NCBI GenBank assembly: GCA_964544475.1
Contig: CAZJBS010000024.1
Coordinates: forward strand, 1-46,253
DNA from: CAZJBS01 sp964544475
Lineage (GTDB): Bacteria > CLD3 > SB21
Direction: 5' to 3'
DNA: 46,253 bases
Shown here: positions 17,710 to 27,163 of the stretch, piece after piece
Layout: the number at the start of each line of letters is the position of its first letter
Position numbering within the stretch: the first letter of the stretch is position 1
Notes under the pieces: model-generated
Seen by the model: the letters and a program-made list of their open reading frames with translations, nothing else
Databases searched by the model: none
Told to the model about the DNA's origin: nothing
Translations under genes and position numbers: made by a program

Positions 17710-19126
17710 AAAACAAAAAGCGATAAACCAACTTGCAGATCAAACCGTGAGCGACACAACGAAATCTTCCTCCGTCATGGAAACGCCTCTGATTGCCGGC
17801 AACCCCACGTTTGCGTCGGTCACCCGGCAGATCAGTGAAGTCGTTGAAAACCCACCGCCCAAACAATGGTACACGGCCTTTGCCGTGGCCAGCGCGGGGC
17901 TTCTGATGCTGTTGATCGCCGTGTCCTACCTGGTCTGGGAAGGCACCGGCATTTGGGGCATTCAAAGCCCGGTCGGCTGGGGTCTCGCCATTGTCAACTT
18001 CGTGTTCTGGGTGGGTATCGGTCACGCCGGTACGCTCATCTCTGCGATTCTTTTTCTCCTGCGTCAGAAATGGCGGACGTCGATCAACCGGTTTGCCGAG
18101 GCGATGACCATTTTCGCCGTGATTTGCGCGCTGCTGTTCCCCGGTATTCACGTCGGGCGCATCTGGGCGACATACTGGTTCGCGCCGGTGCCCAACCAGA
18201 TGGGCATGTGGCCCAATTTCCGCAGCCCGCTTTTGTGGGATTTTTTCGCCGTGGGAACCTACTTCACCGTTTCCCTGCTGTTCTGGTATGTCGGTTTGAT
18301 TCCCGATCTGGCGACCCTTCGCGATCGCGCCAAGACGCGTACGCGCCAGGTTATTTTTGGAATTCTGTCACTCGGATGGCGCGGCGGCAACAAGCAATGG
18401 CGCCATTATGAGATGGCCTATTTGATCCTCGCCGGTTTGTCCACTCCGTTGGTGCTGTCGGTGCACAGCATCGTGAGCACGGACTTCGCGACATCCATTC
18501 TTCCCGGCTGGCATACGACGATTTTTCCGCCGTATTTCGTGGCGGGCGCCATTTTTTCCGGTTTTGCCATGGTGATGACGCTCGCGCTCGTGGCGCGCAA
18601 GGTTTACAGGATGGAAAACATCATCACGATGTACCATCTGGAAAACATGGCCAAGATCATGATGGTCACCGGCATGATGGTCGGGTACGCCTACAGTTGC
18701 GAATTTTTCATCGCCTGGTACAGCGGCAATCTCTATGAACGTTTTGCCTTCATCAACCGGGCCTTCGGTCCGTACTGGTGGTCGTATTTCACGATGATAT
18801 TCTGCAATGTCGTGGTGCCGCAGATTTTCTGGTTCAAGAAATTCCGCGACAGCATCCCGGTGCTGTTTGTCGCCACTATTTTCATCAATATCGGCATGTG
18901 GTTCGAACGGTTCGTGATTATCGTGACGCTTTCGCGGGATTATCTGCCGTCCTCCTGGGATTATTACTCGCCGACCATCTGGGATTGGACGACCTTCGTC
19001 GGATCGTTCGGGTTGTTTTTCACGTTCTTCCTTCTGTTCCTGCGTTATCTGCCGATGATTGCGGCGTCTGAAATCAAAGGTGTGCTGCCCCAGGCGGATC
19101 CACACCATCACAATGGAAAACACTAG
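17702..19126 (+). CDS. actC: Alternative Complex III subunit ActC, NrfD-like quinol-binding membrane protein
   Basis: This NrfD/PsrC-family protein of 474 residues has about ten membrane helices and is thought to bind the quinol and relay electrons to the ActB clusters. Conserved NrfD-like stretches include VFWVGIGHAGTLISAILFL and LSVHSIVSTDFA. Its soluble N-terminus (about 1-60) is typical of ActC. The start overlaps the end of actB by eight bases. No ribosome site is obvious, so translation is probably coupled. Confidence 0.9.
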   Translation: MDKKQKAINQLADQTVSDTTKSSSVMETPLIAGNPTFASVTRQISEVVENPPPKQWYTAFAVASAGLLMLLIAVSYLVWEGTGIWGIQSPVGWGLAIVNFVFWVGIGHAGTLISAILFLLRQKWRTSINRFAEAMTIFAVICALLFPGIHVGRIWATYWFAPVPNQMGMWPNFRSPLLWDFFAVGTYFTVSLLFWYVGLIPDLATLRDRAKTRTRQVIFGILSLGWRGGNKQWRHYEMAYLILAGLSTPLVLSVHSIVSTDFATSILPGWHTTIFPPYFVAGAIFSGFAMVMTLALVARKVYRMENIITMYHLENMAKIMMVTGMMVGYAYSCEFFIAWYSGNLYERFAFINRAFGPYWWSYFTMIFCNVVVPQIFWFKKFRDSIPVLFVATIFINIGMWFERFVIIVTLSRDYLPSSWDYYSPTIWDWTTFVGSFGLFFTFFLLFLRYLPMIAASEIKGVLPQADPHHHNGKH

Positions 19127-19153
19127 CATTCAAAGATTTGTGCGGGGTTTGTC

Positions 19154-19711
19154 ATGAGTGAAACAACAAAAGCGGAATCGGCCGGTTTATCCATCGTCCT
19201 GGCGGAATTTGCCGGGCCGGGAGCGCTGTTTTCGGCCGCTGAAAAAATGCGTGATGCGGGCTACAAGAAATTTGATTGTCATTCGCCGTTCCCCATTCAC
19301 GGCATGGATCGGGCCATGGGCATTGCGCGATCGCCGCTGGCTGTCATCGTTTTTGTCGTTGCCTTTTCCGCCGTGGCGGGTATGATCGGGTTCACGTACT
19401 GGGTCAGCGCCGTGGAATATCCGCTGGTGATTTCCGGCAAGCCGCTGTTCAGTTACCAGGCTTTCACGCCGCCGATTTTTGCCGTGGGTGTACTGACCGG
19501 CGCCATTACGGCGGTGCTCGGCATGTTGGCCCTCAACCAATTGCCGCGTCTTCACCATCCTTTGTTTCAATCCAGATTGTTTGAGCGCGTGACCGATGAT
19601 GCCTTTGTCGTCAGCGTGCAATCCAATGACCCGTTGTTTGATGAAGCCAAAGTGAAAACTTTCTTGTCATCGATCGGCGGGACCAACGTGGAGGTCATAA
19701 GAGAGCAATGA
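19154..19711 (+). CDS. actD: Alternative Complex III subunit ActD (DUF3341)
   Basis: A 185-residue DUF3341 protein with two membrane helices (about 54-77 and 101-125) and a conserved start region LAEFAGPGALFSAAEKMRDA with HSPFPIHGMD, the hallmark of ActD. It has no cofactor and stabilises the membrane part of the complex. It lies 27 bases after actC, and its stop overlaps the actE start. Confidence 0.9.
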   Translation: MSETTKAESAGLSIVLAEFAGPGALFSAAEKMRDAGYKKFDCHSPFPIHGMDRAMGIARSPLAVIVFVVAFSAVAGMIGFTYWVSAVEYPLVISGKPLFSYQAFTPPIFAVGVLTGAITAVLGMLALNQLPRLHHPLFQSRLFERVTDDAFVVSVQSNDPLFDEAKVKTFLSSIGGTNVEVIREQ

Positions 19712-20310
19712 AAAGACTGTTGTCAAACCTCCTGGCCGCTGCGTTGACGTTTTGGATGGCTGGCTGTCAGGGTCGTCCATCGGCAGAGCCGCCTATTCAT
19801 GTGAATCCGAACATGGATATTCAACCAAAATACAAGGCCCAATCCTGGAGCGAATTTTTTGTCAATTCTTCGACGATGCGGGTTCCGCCGGCCGGCACGG
19901 TGGCGATGGGCGAACTGCGGGAAGGCGCCTATTACACCGGACGTGATGACAAAGGCGCTCTGGTCCGAACGTCGCCGGTTCCCCTGACCTCCCGGCTTAT
20001 GGCGCGCGGACAGGAGAGGTTCAATATTTACTGTTTACCGTGTCATGGCGGCACCGGAATCGGGAATGGCATTGTGATCAAGCGCGGCTATTTGCCGCCG
20101 CCAAGTTTTCACACCGATCTGATGCGCGGCCAGCCGGACGGTCATTTTTACGATGTCATAACCAATGGCATTCGCAACATGCCTTCGTACAAATCCCAGG
20201 TCAGCGTGGCCGACCGCTGGGCCATTGTGGCCTATATCCGGGCCCTGCAGCGCAGCCAATACGCAACCCTCGAAGATGTTCCACTTGAAATTCGAAAGGA
20301 ACTCAAGTAA
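19708..20310 (+). CDS. actE: Alternative Complex III subunit ActE, monoheme cytochrome c lipoprotein
   Basis: A 200-residue protein with a lipoprotein signal (lipobox MAGC, C20) and one heme site, CLPCH (109-113). The likely axial Met lies in IRNMPSYKSQ. It is the periplasmic electron carrier of ACIII and passes electrons towards the oxidase. The ATG overlaps the actD stop (ATGA). Confidence 0.9.
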   Translation: MKRLLSNLLAAALTFWMAGCQGRPSAEPPIHVNPNMDIQPKYKAQSWSEFFVNSSTMRVPPAGTVAMGELREGAYYTGRDDKGALVRTSPVPLTSRLMARGQERFNIYCLPCHGGTGIGNGIVIKRGYLPPPSFHTDLMRGQPDGHFYDVITNGIRNMPSYKSQVSVADRWAIVAYIRALQRSQYATLEDVPLEIRKELK

Positions 20311-20317
20311 AAAGCCT

Positions 20318-21496
20318 ATGAAACTTAATACCGAAACGTTCCAGTTGACGGAAAAAGGCCGGTTTGGAACTCTGGCATTGATCATCGGGGCGGCGGGATT
20401 GGCGGCCAGCGCCGCGGGCTACATGATCGACCCGCATCAGTTTTTCCATTCGTACCTCGTGAGTTATGCGTACTGGGTTTCGCTGGGTGTCGGCGGTTTG
20501 TTTTTTGTGTTGCTGCATCATCTGGTGGGCGTCGAGTGGAGCATTGTGCTCCGGCGGATCACGGAAACGGTGATGGTGACGCTGCCCGTCATGGCCGTCT
20601 TCTTCCTTCCGGTCATTTTCGGCATGCACGATCTGTATCATTGGAGCCATCCGGAGGCGGTGGCCGAAGACCCCATTCTTCAGGGCAAATCCGGCTATCT
20701 GAATCCGGTTTTTTTTATTGTGCGGACCGCGATTTTCTTTGCGGTGTGGTTTGTCCTGGCGCGCCTGCTGTACCGTTATTCGATCCGTCAGGACCAGGGC
20801 GAGAATACGACTTCCAAAATGCACAACCTGAGCGCGGCCGGCATGATCCTGTTTGCCTTCACCGTGACGTATGCCGCGTATGACTGGCTGATGTCGCTGG
20901 AACCCCACTGGTACTCGACGATTTACGGCGTCTGGTTCTTCGCCGGCAGCATCCTCACGTACCTTTGTTTCACCGTTGTCTTCGGATTGTTCCTGCGCGG
21001 CAAAGGCGTCCTGGAAACCGCCATCAAAACGGATCATTATCATGACCTCGGCAAATTGATGTTCGCCTTCACCATCTTCTGGGCCTATATCGCGTTTTCA
21101 CAATACTTCCTGATCTGGTATGCGAATATCCCTGAAGAGACCATTTACTACCTGAAACGCTGGAACGGTTCGTGGCAGACGGTCAGCCTCGTGCTGGTTT
21201 TCGGTCACCTGATGTTCCCGTGGCTTGCTCTGGTGTCGCGTGGCGCCAAACGGAACCTGCTATTCCTCAAATTGATCGCGATCTGGGTATTGGTGATGCA
21301 CTGGGTGGATTTGCATTGGGCGGTCATGCCCAACCATCACAAAGACGGTTTCCATCTGTCGTGGATGGACGTGTCGACGATGCTGGGTATCGGCGGTATG
21401 TTCCTCTGGTATTTCTTCCGGAGATTTTCAGCCCAGGCGTTGATTCCGGTCAAGGATCCAAAGCTTGACGTTTCATTGAATCATGTCAATCACTAG
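20318..21496 (+). CDS. actF: Alternative Complex III subunit ActF, NrfD-like membrane protein
   Basis: The second NrfD-family membrane subunit, 392 residues with about ten helices, paralogous to ActC; it forms the other half of the membrane core. The ATG at 20318 follows the actE stop by seven bases. An open frame extends upstream to 20165, but that part overlaps actE and is not protein-like. MPNHHKDGFHLSWMD near the C-terminus is typical of the family. Confidence 0.88.
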   Translation: MKLNTETFQLTEKGRFGTLALIIGAAGLAASAAGYMIDPHQFFHSYLVSYAYWVSLGVGGLFFVLLHHLVGVEWSIVLRRITETVMVTLPVMAVFFLPVIFGMHDLYHWSHPEAVAEDPILQGKSGYLNPVFFIVRTAIFFAVWFVLARLLYRYSIRQDQGENTTSKMHNLSAAGMILFAFTVTYAAYDWLMSLEPHWYSTIYGVWFFAGSILTYLCFTVVFGLFLRGKGVLETAIKTDHYHDLGKLMFAFTIFWAYIAFSQYFLIWYANIPEETIYYLKRWNGSWQTVSLVLVFGHLMFPWLALVSRGAKRNLLFLKLIAIWVLVMHWVDLHWAVMPNHHKDGFHLSWMDVSTMLGIGGMFLWYFFRRFSAQALIPVKDPKLDVSLNHVNH

Positions 21497-21505
21497 GAAA
21501 CGAGC

Positions 21506-21892
21506 ATGAGCGAAGAATTGAAAGAAAACGTTTCGCCGGAATCGAAAGCGGCGGGTTATGAGAAGGAGGACGCCAACGGCCGTATGGTCATTGGATTCAC
21601 AATCCTGACGGTTCTTTTGATAGCAGGGATGATATTGGGTCTCATGGAGTTTTTCATGACGACGAAGGAGCAGCAATACGAAGCTTCCGTTCTGGTGCCG
21701 GAATCCGTGACGATTCGTGAATTGCGTATTGAAGATGAGACGATCCTGAATTCCTACCGGGTGCTTGATTCGTCGAAGCAGGTGTACCAAATTCCCGTTT
21801 CACGCGCCATGGAACTGATGGCCGCGGAGGCTTTCCAATCGACACTGCCGGGACAAAAAGGCGGCGCGTCCACTCGGGGAAAGAAACCGTAG
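21506..21892 (+). CDS. Small single-span membrane protein of the act-cox operon
   Basis: A 128-residue protein with a charged N-terminus, one membrane helix (about 30-52) and a soluble C-terminal part. It starts nine bases after actF and ends seven bases before the SCO gene, so it is certainly within the operon. It could be a small accessory ACIII subunit (a position held by ActG or ActH in other lineages) or an assembly factor. I see no cofactor motif, and the family could not be named with certainty. Confidence 0.7.
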   Translation: MSEELKENVSPESKAAGYEKEDANGRMVIGFTILTVLLIAGMILGLMEFFMTTKEQQYEASVLVPESVTIRELRIEDETILNSYRVLDSSKQVYQIPVSRAMELMAAEAFQSTLPGQKGGASTRGKKP

Positions 21893-21898
21893 CGGCCG

Positions 21899-22714
21899 GT
21901 GACAAAGATTATTCTGATTGCCGGTGTTCTTTTACAAGTTGCAGGTTCGATTCGCGGGCAGGTGATTCGTGAGGATGACCCGGTCCTGAAAGGGATCGAT
22001 GTCATCGAACACCTCGGCGACACCATTCCGCTGGACCTCCGTTTCACGGATGATCTGGGCCGCGAAGTGCCGCTCAGGACCTTCTTCCACCGTGGCAAAC
22101 CGGTCATTCTGGTGCTGGCCTACTACAACTGTCCGATGCTGTGCACGATGGTGCTCAACGGTATCGCCGAAGCCGTCAAAGGCCTGGAGTGGACGCCGGG
22201 TGAGCGGTTCGAAATGCTGACGATCAGCATTGACACGACCGAAACGACGGCGTTGGCGGCGGCCAAGAAGAAGAACTACGTTGAATATATTTCCAAACCG
22301 GGCGCGGATTCGGGCTGGCATTTTTTTACAGGTCATCACGATGACATCCAAAAGCTGGCGGCCGCCCTGGGGTTCAAGTACTATTACGTCGAAGAGACCA
22401 AAGAATTTGCTCATCCCGCGGTCGTATTTGTCCTGATGGAGGACGGACGTTTGTCCCGCTATCTGTACGGATTGAATCACCGATCGCAGGATGTGCGGCT
22501 CAGCCTGCTGGAGGCCTCGGAAGGCCGCATCGGGAATGCGCTGGACCGGTTGATTCTGTATTGCTTTCATTATGATCCTGAGGCGCGCGGTTATGTGCTT
22601 TGGGCCAGGAATGTGATGAAAATCGGCGGTCTGGCGACGGTCGCGGCTATGGCCATTTTTCTTCTTGTGTTGTGGCGTCGCGAAAGGAAAACGGATGCCG
22701 TTCAACAGGCGTAA
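21899..22714 (+). CDS. SCO1/SenC copper chaperone, membrane-anchored
   Basis: A thioredoxin-fold SCO protein that delivers copper to the CuA site of CoxB. The metal motif is CPMLC (C78, C82), with the later conserved His in EFAHPAVVF. An N-terminal signal (about 1-22) and a C-terminal helix (about 240-260) frame the domain. At 271 residues it is longer than a minimal SCO because of the C-terminal anchor. GTG start at 21899. It lies immediately upstream of coxB, its client. A second SCO (26561) is shorter and N-anchored. Confidence 0.88.
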   Translation: MTKIILIAGVLLQVAGSIRGQVIREDDPVLKGIDVIEHLGDTIPLDLRFTDDLGREVPLRTFFHRGKPVILVLAYYNCPMLCTMVLNGIAEAVKGLEWTPGERFEMLTISIDTTETTALAAAKKKNYVEYISKPGADSGWHFFTGHHDDIQKLAAALGFKYYYVEETKEFAHPAVVFVLMEDGRLSRYLYGLNHRSQDVRLSLLEASEGRIGNALDRLILYCFHYDPEARGYVLWARNVMKIGGLATVAAMAIFLLVLWRRERKTDAVQQA

Positions 22715-22766
22715 GACTATAACGATAATCATAGAACGACTCTCTTAGAAAAGAGGAAATCTGAGA

Positions 22767-23708
22767 ATGAACGACAAGGGTACTTTTTGGTTGCCACCTG
22801 CGCACTCCACCGTTGCCGGCGATACGGACGCGTTATTCTATTTCATCTTTTGGGTGTCCGTACTCCTGTTTGTCGGCGTCGTGGGGGCGATGACCTATTT
22901 TGCCATCCGCTACAGACGCCGCGGCAAAATGACCTACACCAGCAATCCTCACAATGACAAACTTGAGATCACGTGGACGGTCATACCGACGATTCTTGTG
23001 TTTGTGGTTTTTGTATGGGGATTTCGCGGGTACATCAACCTGAGCGTCGTTCCCAAAGACGCCCTGGAAATCAAGGCGACCGGCCAGAAGTGGTTCTGGT
23101 CGTTTGACTATCCGAGCGGCGCAACCACGGTCAATGAACTGGTCATCCCGGAGGACAAGCCGATCAAATTGTTGATGTCTTCCAAAGACGTTATCCACAG
23201 TTTTTTCGTTCCGGAATTCCGCACAAAGAAAGACGTCCTGCCCAACCGATATACGATTGAGTGGTTTGAAGCCATGGAACAGGGTGAGTATCAGATATTG
23301 TGCGCCGAATATTGCGGGACGAAGCACTCGGAAATGCTGGCCAAGGTGCGCGTCGTTTCCACCAAAGAATACAACGAATGGCTGGATGCCAACAGCAACC
23401 TGGGAGCCGGCATGGCGCCGGAGGAGTATGGATCCAAATTGTATACCACCAAGGCGTGCGTGACGTGTCATAGTATCGACGGCAAACCGGGCACCGGCCC
23501 GTCGTTTCTCGGTATCTTTGGTCACGAGGTCCAATTGGCGGACGGTTCGAAGATCACCGTTGACGAAAACTACATACGCGAATCCCTCTTGCAGCCGCAG
23601 GCCAAAATTGTGGCCGGTTTCCAGCCGGTGATGCCGACCTTCCAGGGTATCCTGAAAGATCGCGAGATCGATGCGCTTGTCGCCTATATCAAAACCTTAA
23701 AGAAATAA
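22767..23708 (+). CDS. coxB: caa3 oxidase subunit II with fused cytochrome c
   Basis: Subunit II of 313 residues. Two helices (about 22-45 and 70-90) precede the CuA domain: aromatic patch QKWFWSFDYP, first His in VIHSFFVPEF, and CAEYCGTKHSEM near 178. A fused C-terminal cytochrome c domain has CVTCH near 230 and an axial Met in VMPTFQGIL. This makes it a caa3 type able to accept electrons directly from ACIII. GAGG precedes the ATG. Confidence 0.95.
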   Translation: MNDKGTFWLPPAHSTVAGDTDALFYFIFWVSVLLFVGVVGAMTYFAIRYRRRGKMTYTSNPHNDKLEITWTVIPTILVFVVFVWGFRGYINLSVVPKDALEIKATGQKWFWSFDYPSGATTVNELVIPEDKPIKLLMSSKDVIHSFFVPEFRTKKDVLPNRYTIEWFEAMEQGEYQILCAEYCGTKHSEMLAKVRVVSTKEYNEWLDANSNLGAGMAPEEYGSKLYTTKACVTCHSIDGKPGTGPSFLGIFGHEVQLADGSKITVDENYIRESLLQPQAKIVAGFQPVMPTFQGILKDREIDALVAYIKTLKK

Positions 23709-23717
23709 GGCAGATCT

Positions 23718-25382
23718 ATGTCCAGTTCACTATTCGCGGAACACAACTACCTCAACGATCCCAAAGGATGGAAATCCTGGCTGACGACGCTCGATCACAA
23801 GCGCATCGGGGTCATGTACCTGTTCGCCATCATGACGGCTTTCTTTCTCGGCGGCGTATTCGCCATCCTCGTCCGCATTGAATTGTTGTCGCCGGCCAAG
23901 GATATTGTCGAGCATGATACGTACAATCAGCTGTTCTCGCTGCACGGCGTGGTCATGGTGTTTCTTTTCATCATTCCTTCCATTCCGGCCGCTCTCGGCA
24001 ATTTCGTGCTGCCGCTGATGATCGGGGCGAAGGATGTCGCGTTTCCACGGTTGAACCTGGCGAGTTGGTATGTGTACCTCACCGGCGCGGTCATCGGGCT
24101 GTACTCGATGTTTGCCGGCGCGGTGGACACGGGATGGACGTTCTACACGCCATACAGCACGTCCACCAACACGTCCGTCGTTTCGATGACGTTTGCCGCC
24201 TTTGTTCTTGGTTTTTCATCCATTTTTACGGGACTTAATTTTATCGTCACAGTTCACAAGCTGCGCGCGCCGGGTATGACGTGGTTCAAAATGCCGCTGA
24301 TGGTCTGGGGGCTCTATGCCACGGCTATTATTCAGGTTCTGGCAACGCCGGTTCTTGCGATCACGCTGGTGTTGCTTATCCTCGAGAGGACGTGGGGCAT
24401 TGGTATCTTTGATCCTGCGATGGGCGGCGATCCGGTGCTGTTCCAGCACTTCTTCTGGTTTTATTCACATCCGGCCGTCTATATCATGATTCTGCCGGGC
24501 ATGGCGATTATCAGCGAACTGGTGACCACCTTTTCCCGCAAGAACATCTTCGGCTACAAACTGGTCGCATTCTCGAGTCTGGCCATCGCTTTGATCGGCT
24601 TTCTGGTGTGGGGCCATCATATGTTCACGTCCGGCCAGTCGGAATTGTCAGCCGTCATTTTCAGTTTCCTGACCTTTTTTGTGGGCATCCCCTCCGGCAT
24701 CAAAGTCTTTAACTGGGTGGCCACCATGTACCAGGGCCAGATCAGCCTCAAGGCTCCGATGCTCTGGGTTTTTGCCTTCCTGTTTCTCTTTACGATTGGC
24801 GGGCTGACAGGAATTTTTCTGGGCACCTTATCGGTCGATGTTCATCTGCACGACACCTATTTTGTGGTGGCTCATTTTCATTACGTGATGATGGGTGGAA
24901 CCGTGATGGCCTTGCTGGGTGGCGTCCATTACTGGTGGCCGAAGATCTGGGGACGGATGTACAACGAATTCTGGGCCCGCATTTCATGGGTCCTGGTTTT
25001 TGTCGGATTCAATATGACGTTCTTCACGCAGTTCATCCTCGGCTCACAGGGCATGCCCCGTCGTTATTACACGTATCTTGACAAATACCAACCCCTCCAT
25101 GGTTTCTCTTCGATTGGTACGTGGGTTCTGGGAGCCGGATTCGTCATCATGGGCATCTATCTGATTCATGCCATTTTCAAGGGCCGTCCGGCCGGTTCCA
25201 ATCCCTGGGGCGGGTTGACGTTTGAATGGCAGACCACGTCGCCGCCGTCGCCTCACAATTTTGAATCGACGCCCATCGCCACGCATGGCCCGTATGACTA
25301 TGACAAAGTCATGGCGGAGAGCACGTTTTTCGACGCCGAAGGCAAAGCCCGCATCGCCGCCAAAACTGAAGTTGTGAGCTAA
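23718..25382 (+). CDS. coxA: caa3 oxidase subunit I, A2 type
   Basis: The catalytic heme-copper subunit, 554 residues with about twelve helices. Ligands can be read: heme a H76 and H388, heme a3 H386, CuB H251, H300 and H301, with the cross-linked Tyr as Y255. Helix VI reads FYSHPAVY, where A1-type oxidases have a Glu before HPEVY. The YS pair (Y249, S250) is the A2-type D-channel signature known from Rhodothermus caa3. It starts nine bases after coxB. Confidence 0.96.
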   Translation: MSSSLFAEHNYLNDPKGWKSWLTTLDHKRIGVMYLFAIMTAFFLGGVFAILVRIELLSPAKDIVEHDTYNQLFSLHGVVMVFLFIIPSIPAALGNFVLPLMIGAKDVAFPRLNLASWYVYLTGAVIGLYSMFAGAVDTGWTFYTPYSTSTNTSVVSMTFAAFVLGFSSIFTGLNFIVTVHKLRAPGMTWFKMPLMVWGLYATAIIQVLATPVLAITLVLLILERTWGIGIFDPAMGGDPVLFQHFFWFYSHPAVYIMILPGMAIISELVTTFSRKNIFGYKLVAFSSLAIALIGFLVWGHHMFTSGQSELSAVIFSFLTFFVGIPSGIKVFNWVATMYQGQISLKAPMLWVFAFLFLFTIGGLTGIFLGTLSVDVHLHDTYFVVAHFHYVMMGGTVMALLGGVHYWWPKIWGRMYNEFWARISWVLVFVGFNMTFFTQFILGSQGMPRRYYTYLDKYQPLHGFSSIGTWVLGAGFVIMGIYLIHAIFKGRPAGSNPWGGLTFEWQTTSPPSPHNFESTPIATHGPYDYDKVMAESTFFDAEGKARIAAKTEVVS

Positions 25383-25423
25383 CTAATTGCGCCCTGTTAC
25401 CGAAACCATTTGAAGGTTCCCGT

Positions 25424-26077
25424 ATGTCCATGCATCAAACCGCCGAGCACCCATCTTTTGTCGCGCATCATTTCAATGATGCGGAACAACAGAGGGAATC
25501 GGCCAAACTCGGGATGTGGTTCTTTCTACTGACCGAAGTCCTGACCTTTGGCGGCCTCTTCTGTGCCTACGCCGTCTACCGGGCGTGGTATCCTGAGATG
25601 TTCTTCAACGCTCATCAGGCGTTGGATGTCACGATGGGTACGATCAACACGGTCGTCCTGATCACGAGTTCATTGACGATGGCCCTTGCCATTCGGTGCA
25701 TGCAGCTCGGGAACAAAAAACAGACCGTTGTCTACCTGACGATCACGTTGCTATTTGCGGCGACGTTTCTTGTCATCAAGTATTTTGAATACAGCCACAA
25801 GTTTCATGTGGGTCAGCTGCCGGGCCGCTTCTACACCTTCACCGGCATTGAGGGCACCAATCCCCACGTCTTTTTCTCGGTCTACTTCGCCATGACGGGT
25901 CTGCATGGCATTCACGTTTTGGGCGGCATGGCCTTGATTGGCTGGTTGATCTACAAAACCAGGAAAAACGCTTTCTCGCCCGAATACTACACGCCGATCG
26001 AAATGGTGGGTCTGTTCTGGCATCTGGTCGACCTGATTTGGATTTTCTTATTTCCTTTGTTTTACCTGATAGGATAA
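25424..26077 (+). CDS. coxC: Cytochrome c oxidase subunit III
   Basis: A 217-residue subunit III with five helices, the short form usual in caa3 oxidases. Conserved stretches include FLLTEVLTFGGLFCAY, GLHGIHVLGG and the C-terminal WHLVDLIWIFLFPLFY. It supports oxidase stability and proton uptake. It follows coxA after 41 bases. Confidence 0.95.
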   Translation: MSMHQTAEHPSFVAHHFNDAEQQRESAKLGMWFFLLTEVLTFGGLFCAYAVYRAWYPEMFFNAHQALDVTMGTINTVVLITSSLTMALAIRCMQLGNKKQTVVYLTITLLFAATFLVIKYFEYSHKFHVGQLPGRFYTFTGIEGTNPHVFFSVYFAMTGLHGIHVLGGMALIGWLIYKTRKNAFSPEYYTPIEMVGLFWHLVDLIWIFLFPLFYLIG

Positions 26078-26081
26078 TCGC

Positions 26082-26492
26082 ATGAGCAAAGACAATGCTT
26101 CCCACGGACATCATGTCCTTTCCCTGGAAACCTATCTGGCAGTGGCCGGCGCTTTGCTGGTGCTGACGGCGGTAACCGTGGCCGTCTCGTTTGTCCACTT
26201 TGGCGCCTGGAATCTTGTGGTGGCCATGGCCATTGCGGCCACCAAGGCCATCCTGGTGGCGCTTTTTTTCATGCACTTGAAATACGACAACAAGATCTAC
26301 CTGGCGGTGTTTGGAGCCTCGGTGTTGTTTCTTGCCTTGTTCATTATCTTTACGATGTTCGATACGATGCGTCGGAGCGATATCTACGATGTCGTCGACA
26401 AACCCATCAATCCGAAGGCCATCATTTATCAAGACGTACCGTCCGACAGTGCACAGGGGTCATCGCCATCAGAAACGGGCGGCCATAAATAG
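26082..26492 (+). CDS. coxD: Cytochrome c oxidase subunit IV (prokaryotic type)
   Basis: A 136-residue small subunit with three helices, recognised by VLTAVTVAVSFVHFGAWN and ATKAILVALFFMHLKYDNK. It starts four bases after coxC. It is followed by a strong terminator, so the main act-cox transcript probably ends here. Confidence 0.9.
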   Translation: MSKDNASHGHHVLSLETYLAVAGALLVLTAVTVAVSFVHFGAWNLVVAMAIAATKAILVALFFMHLKYDNKIYLAVFGASVLFLALFIIFTMFDTMRRSDIYDVVDKPINPKAIIYQDVPSDSAQGSSPSETGGHK

Positions 26493-26515
26493 CATTACCC
26501 CATAGGGGTCGACAC

Positions 26516-26550
26516 GGGGCGGGGAGGGTATCCCCGCCCCTCTTTTTTTT
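26516..26550 (+). terminator. Strong rho-independent terminator after coxD
   Basis: A ten-base perfect stem (GGGGCGGGGA with TCCCCGCCCC), loop GGGTA, then TCTTTTTTTTT. A small hairpin ACCCC-ATA-GGGGT precedes it (26497-26509). It separates the oxidase genes from the downstream SCO gene by only ten bases. Confidence 0.93.
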
Positions 26551-26560
26551 TGAGGTGATT

Positions 26561-27163
26561 ATGGAACATCAACGACTCCCGCTTCGGGGGCACCTCGCGG
26601 TCCTGGTCATGTTTTTTCTTTTCGTGCTGATGACGGCGGCCGGCATCTACCTGCAGGGCCTGAAAAACGACCGATTGCCTGTTCTGGCGCAGGTCGGCTC
26701 CTTTCGTTTCACCGAACGTTCGGGGCAGCCTTTCGGATTGGCCGATCTGGAAAACCGGGTCAACCTGGTTGACTTCATGTTTACGAATTGTGAGGGTCCC
26801 TGCCCGAGGATGACGGCGCGAATGGCCGGTCTGTATCAGGAATTCGCCGCCGAAAACCGTGTCCAGTTCATTTCGATCACGGTCGATCCGGAAAGAGATT
26901 CCTTGCAGGCGTTGGAAACTTATGCCCGGAGATTCGGTGTCGAAGACCGCCGTTGGGCCTTCTTAAGGGCGCCAATGTCCGATGTTTCGACGCTGGCCGA
27001 AAAGAGCTTCATGCTCGGGGGCGAATTGCCGTCGTTGCACAGCACAAAATTCATCCTGGTGGACGGCGATGGCCGGGTCCGGGGCTATTTCGATAGCGAG
27101 GATTCGACGGCGGTTGTTCAATTGCGCCGCAGCATACGCAAGCTGTTGAAGGATATCAAGTGA
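26561..27163 (+). CDS. Second SCO1/SenC copper chaperone
   Basis: A 200-residue SCO protein with an N-terminal helix (about 10-31) and the metal motif CEGPC (C77, C81); the conserved His is in LHSTKFILVD. It differs clearly from the SCO upstream of coxB, so the two may serve different steps of copper insertion. The ATG at 26561 has GAGG five bases upstream; the in-frame GTG at 26555 lies within that site. It follows a terminator and overlaps the next gene (GTGA). Confidence 0.88.
   Translation: MEHQRLPLRGHLAVLVMFFLFVLMTAAGIYLQGLKNDRLPVLAQVGSFRFTERSGQPFGLADLENRVNLVDFMFTNCEGPCPRMTARMAGLYQEFAAENRVQFISITVDPERDSLQALETYARRFGVEDRRWAFLRAPMSDVSTLAEKSFMLGGELPSLHSTKFILVDGDGRVRGYFDSEDSTAVVQLRRSIRKLLKDIK

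Noticed and set aside
21943..21952. GGTTCGATTC, a typical tRNA T-loop sequence
   Set aside because: It lies inside the SCO gene and codes for the signal-peptide end; no acceptor stem, anticodon arm or D-arm can be drawn around it.
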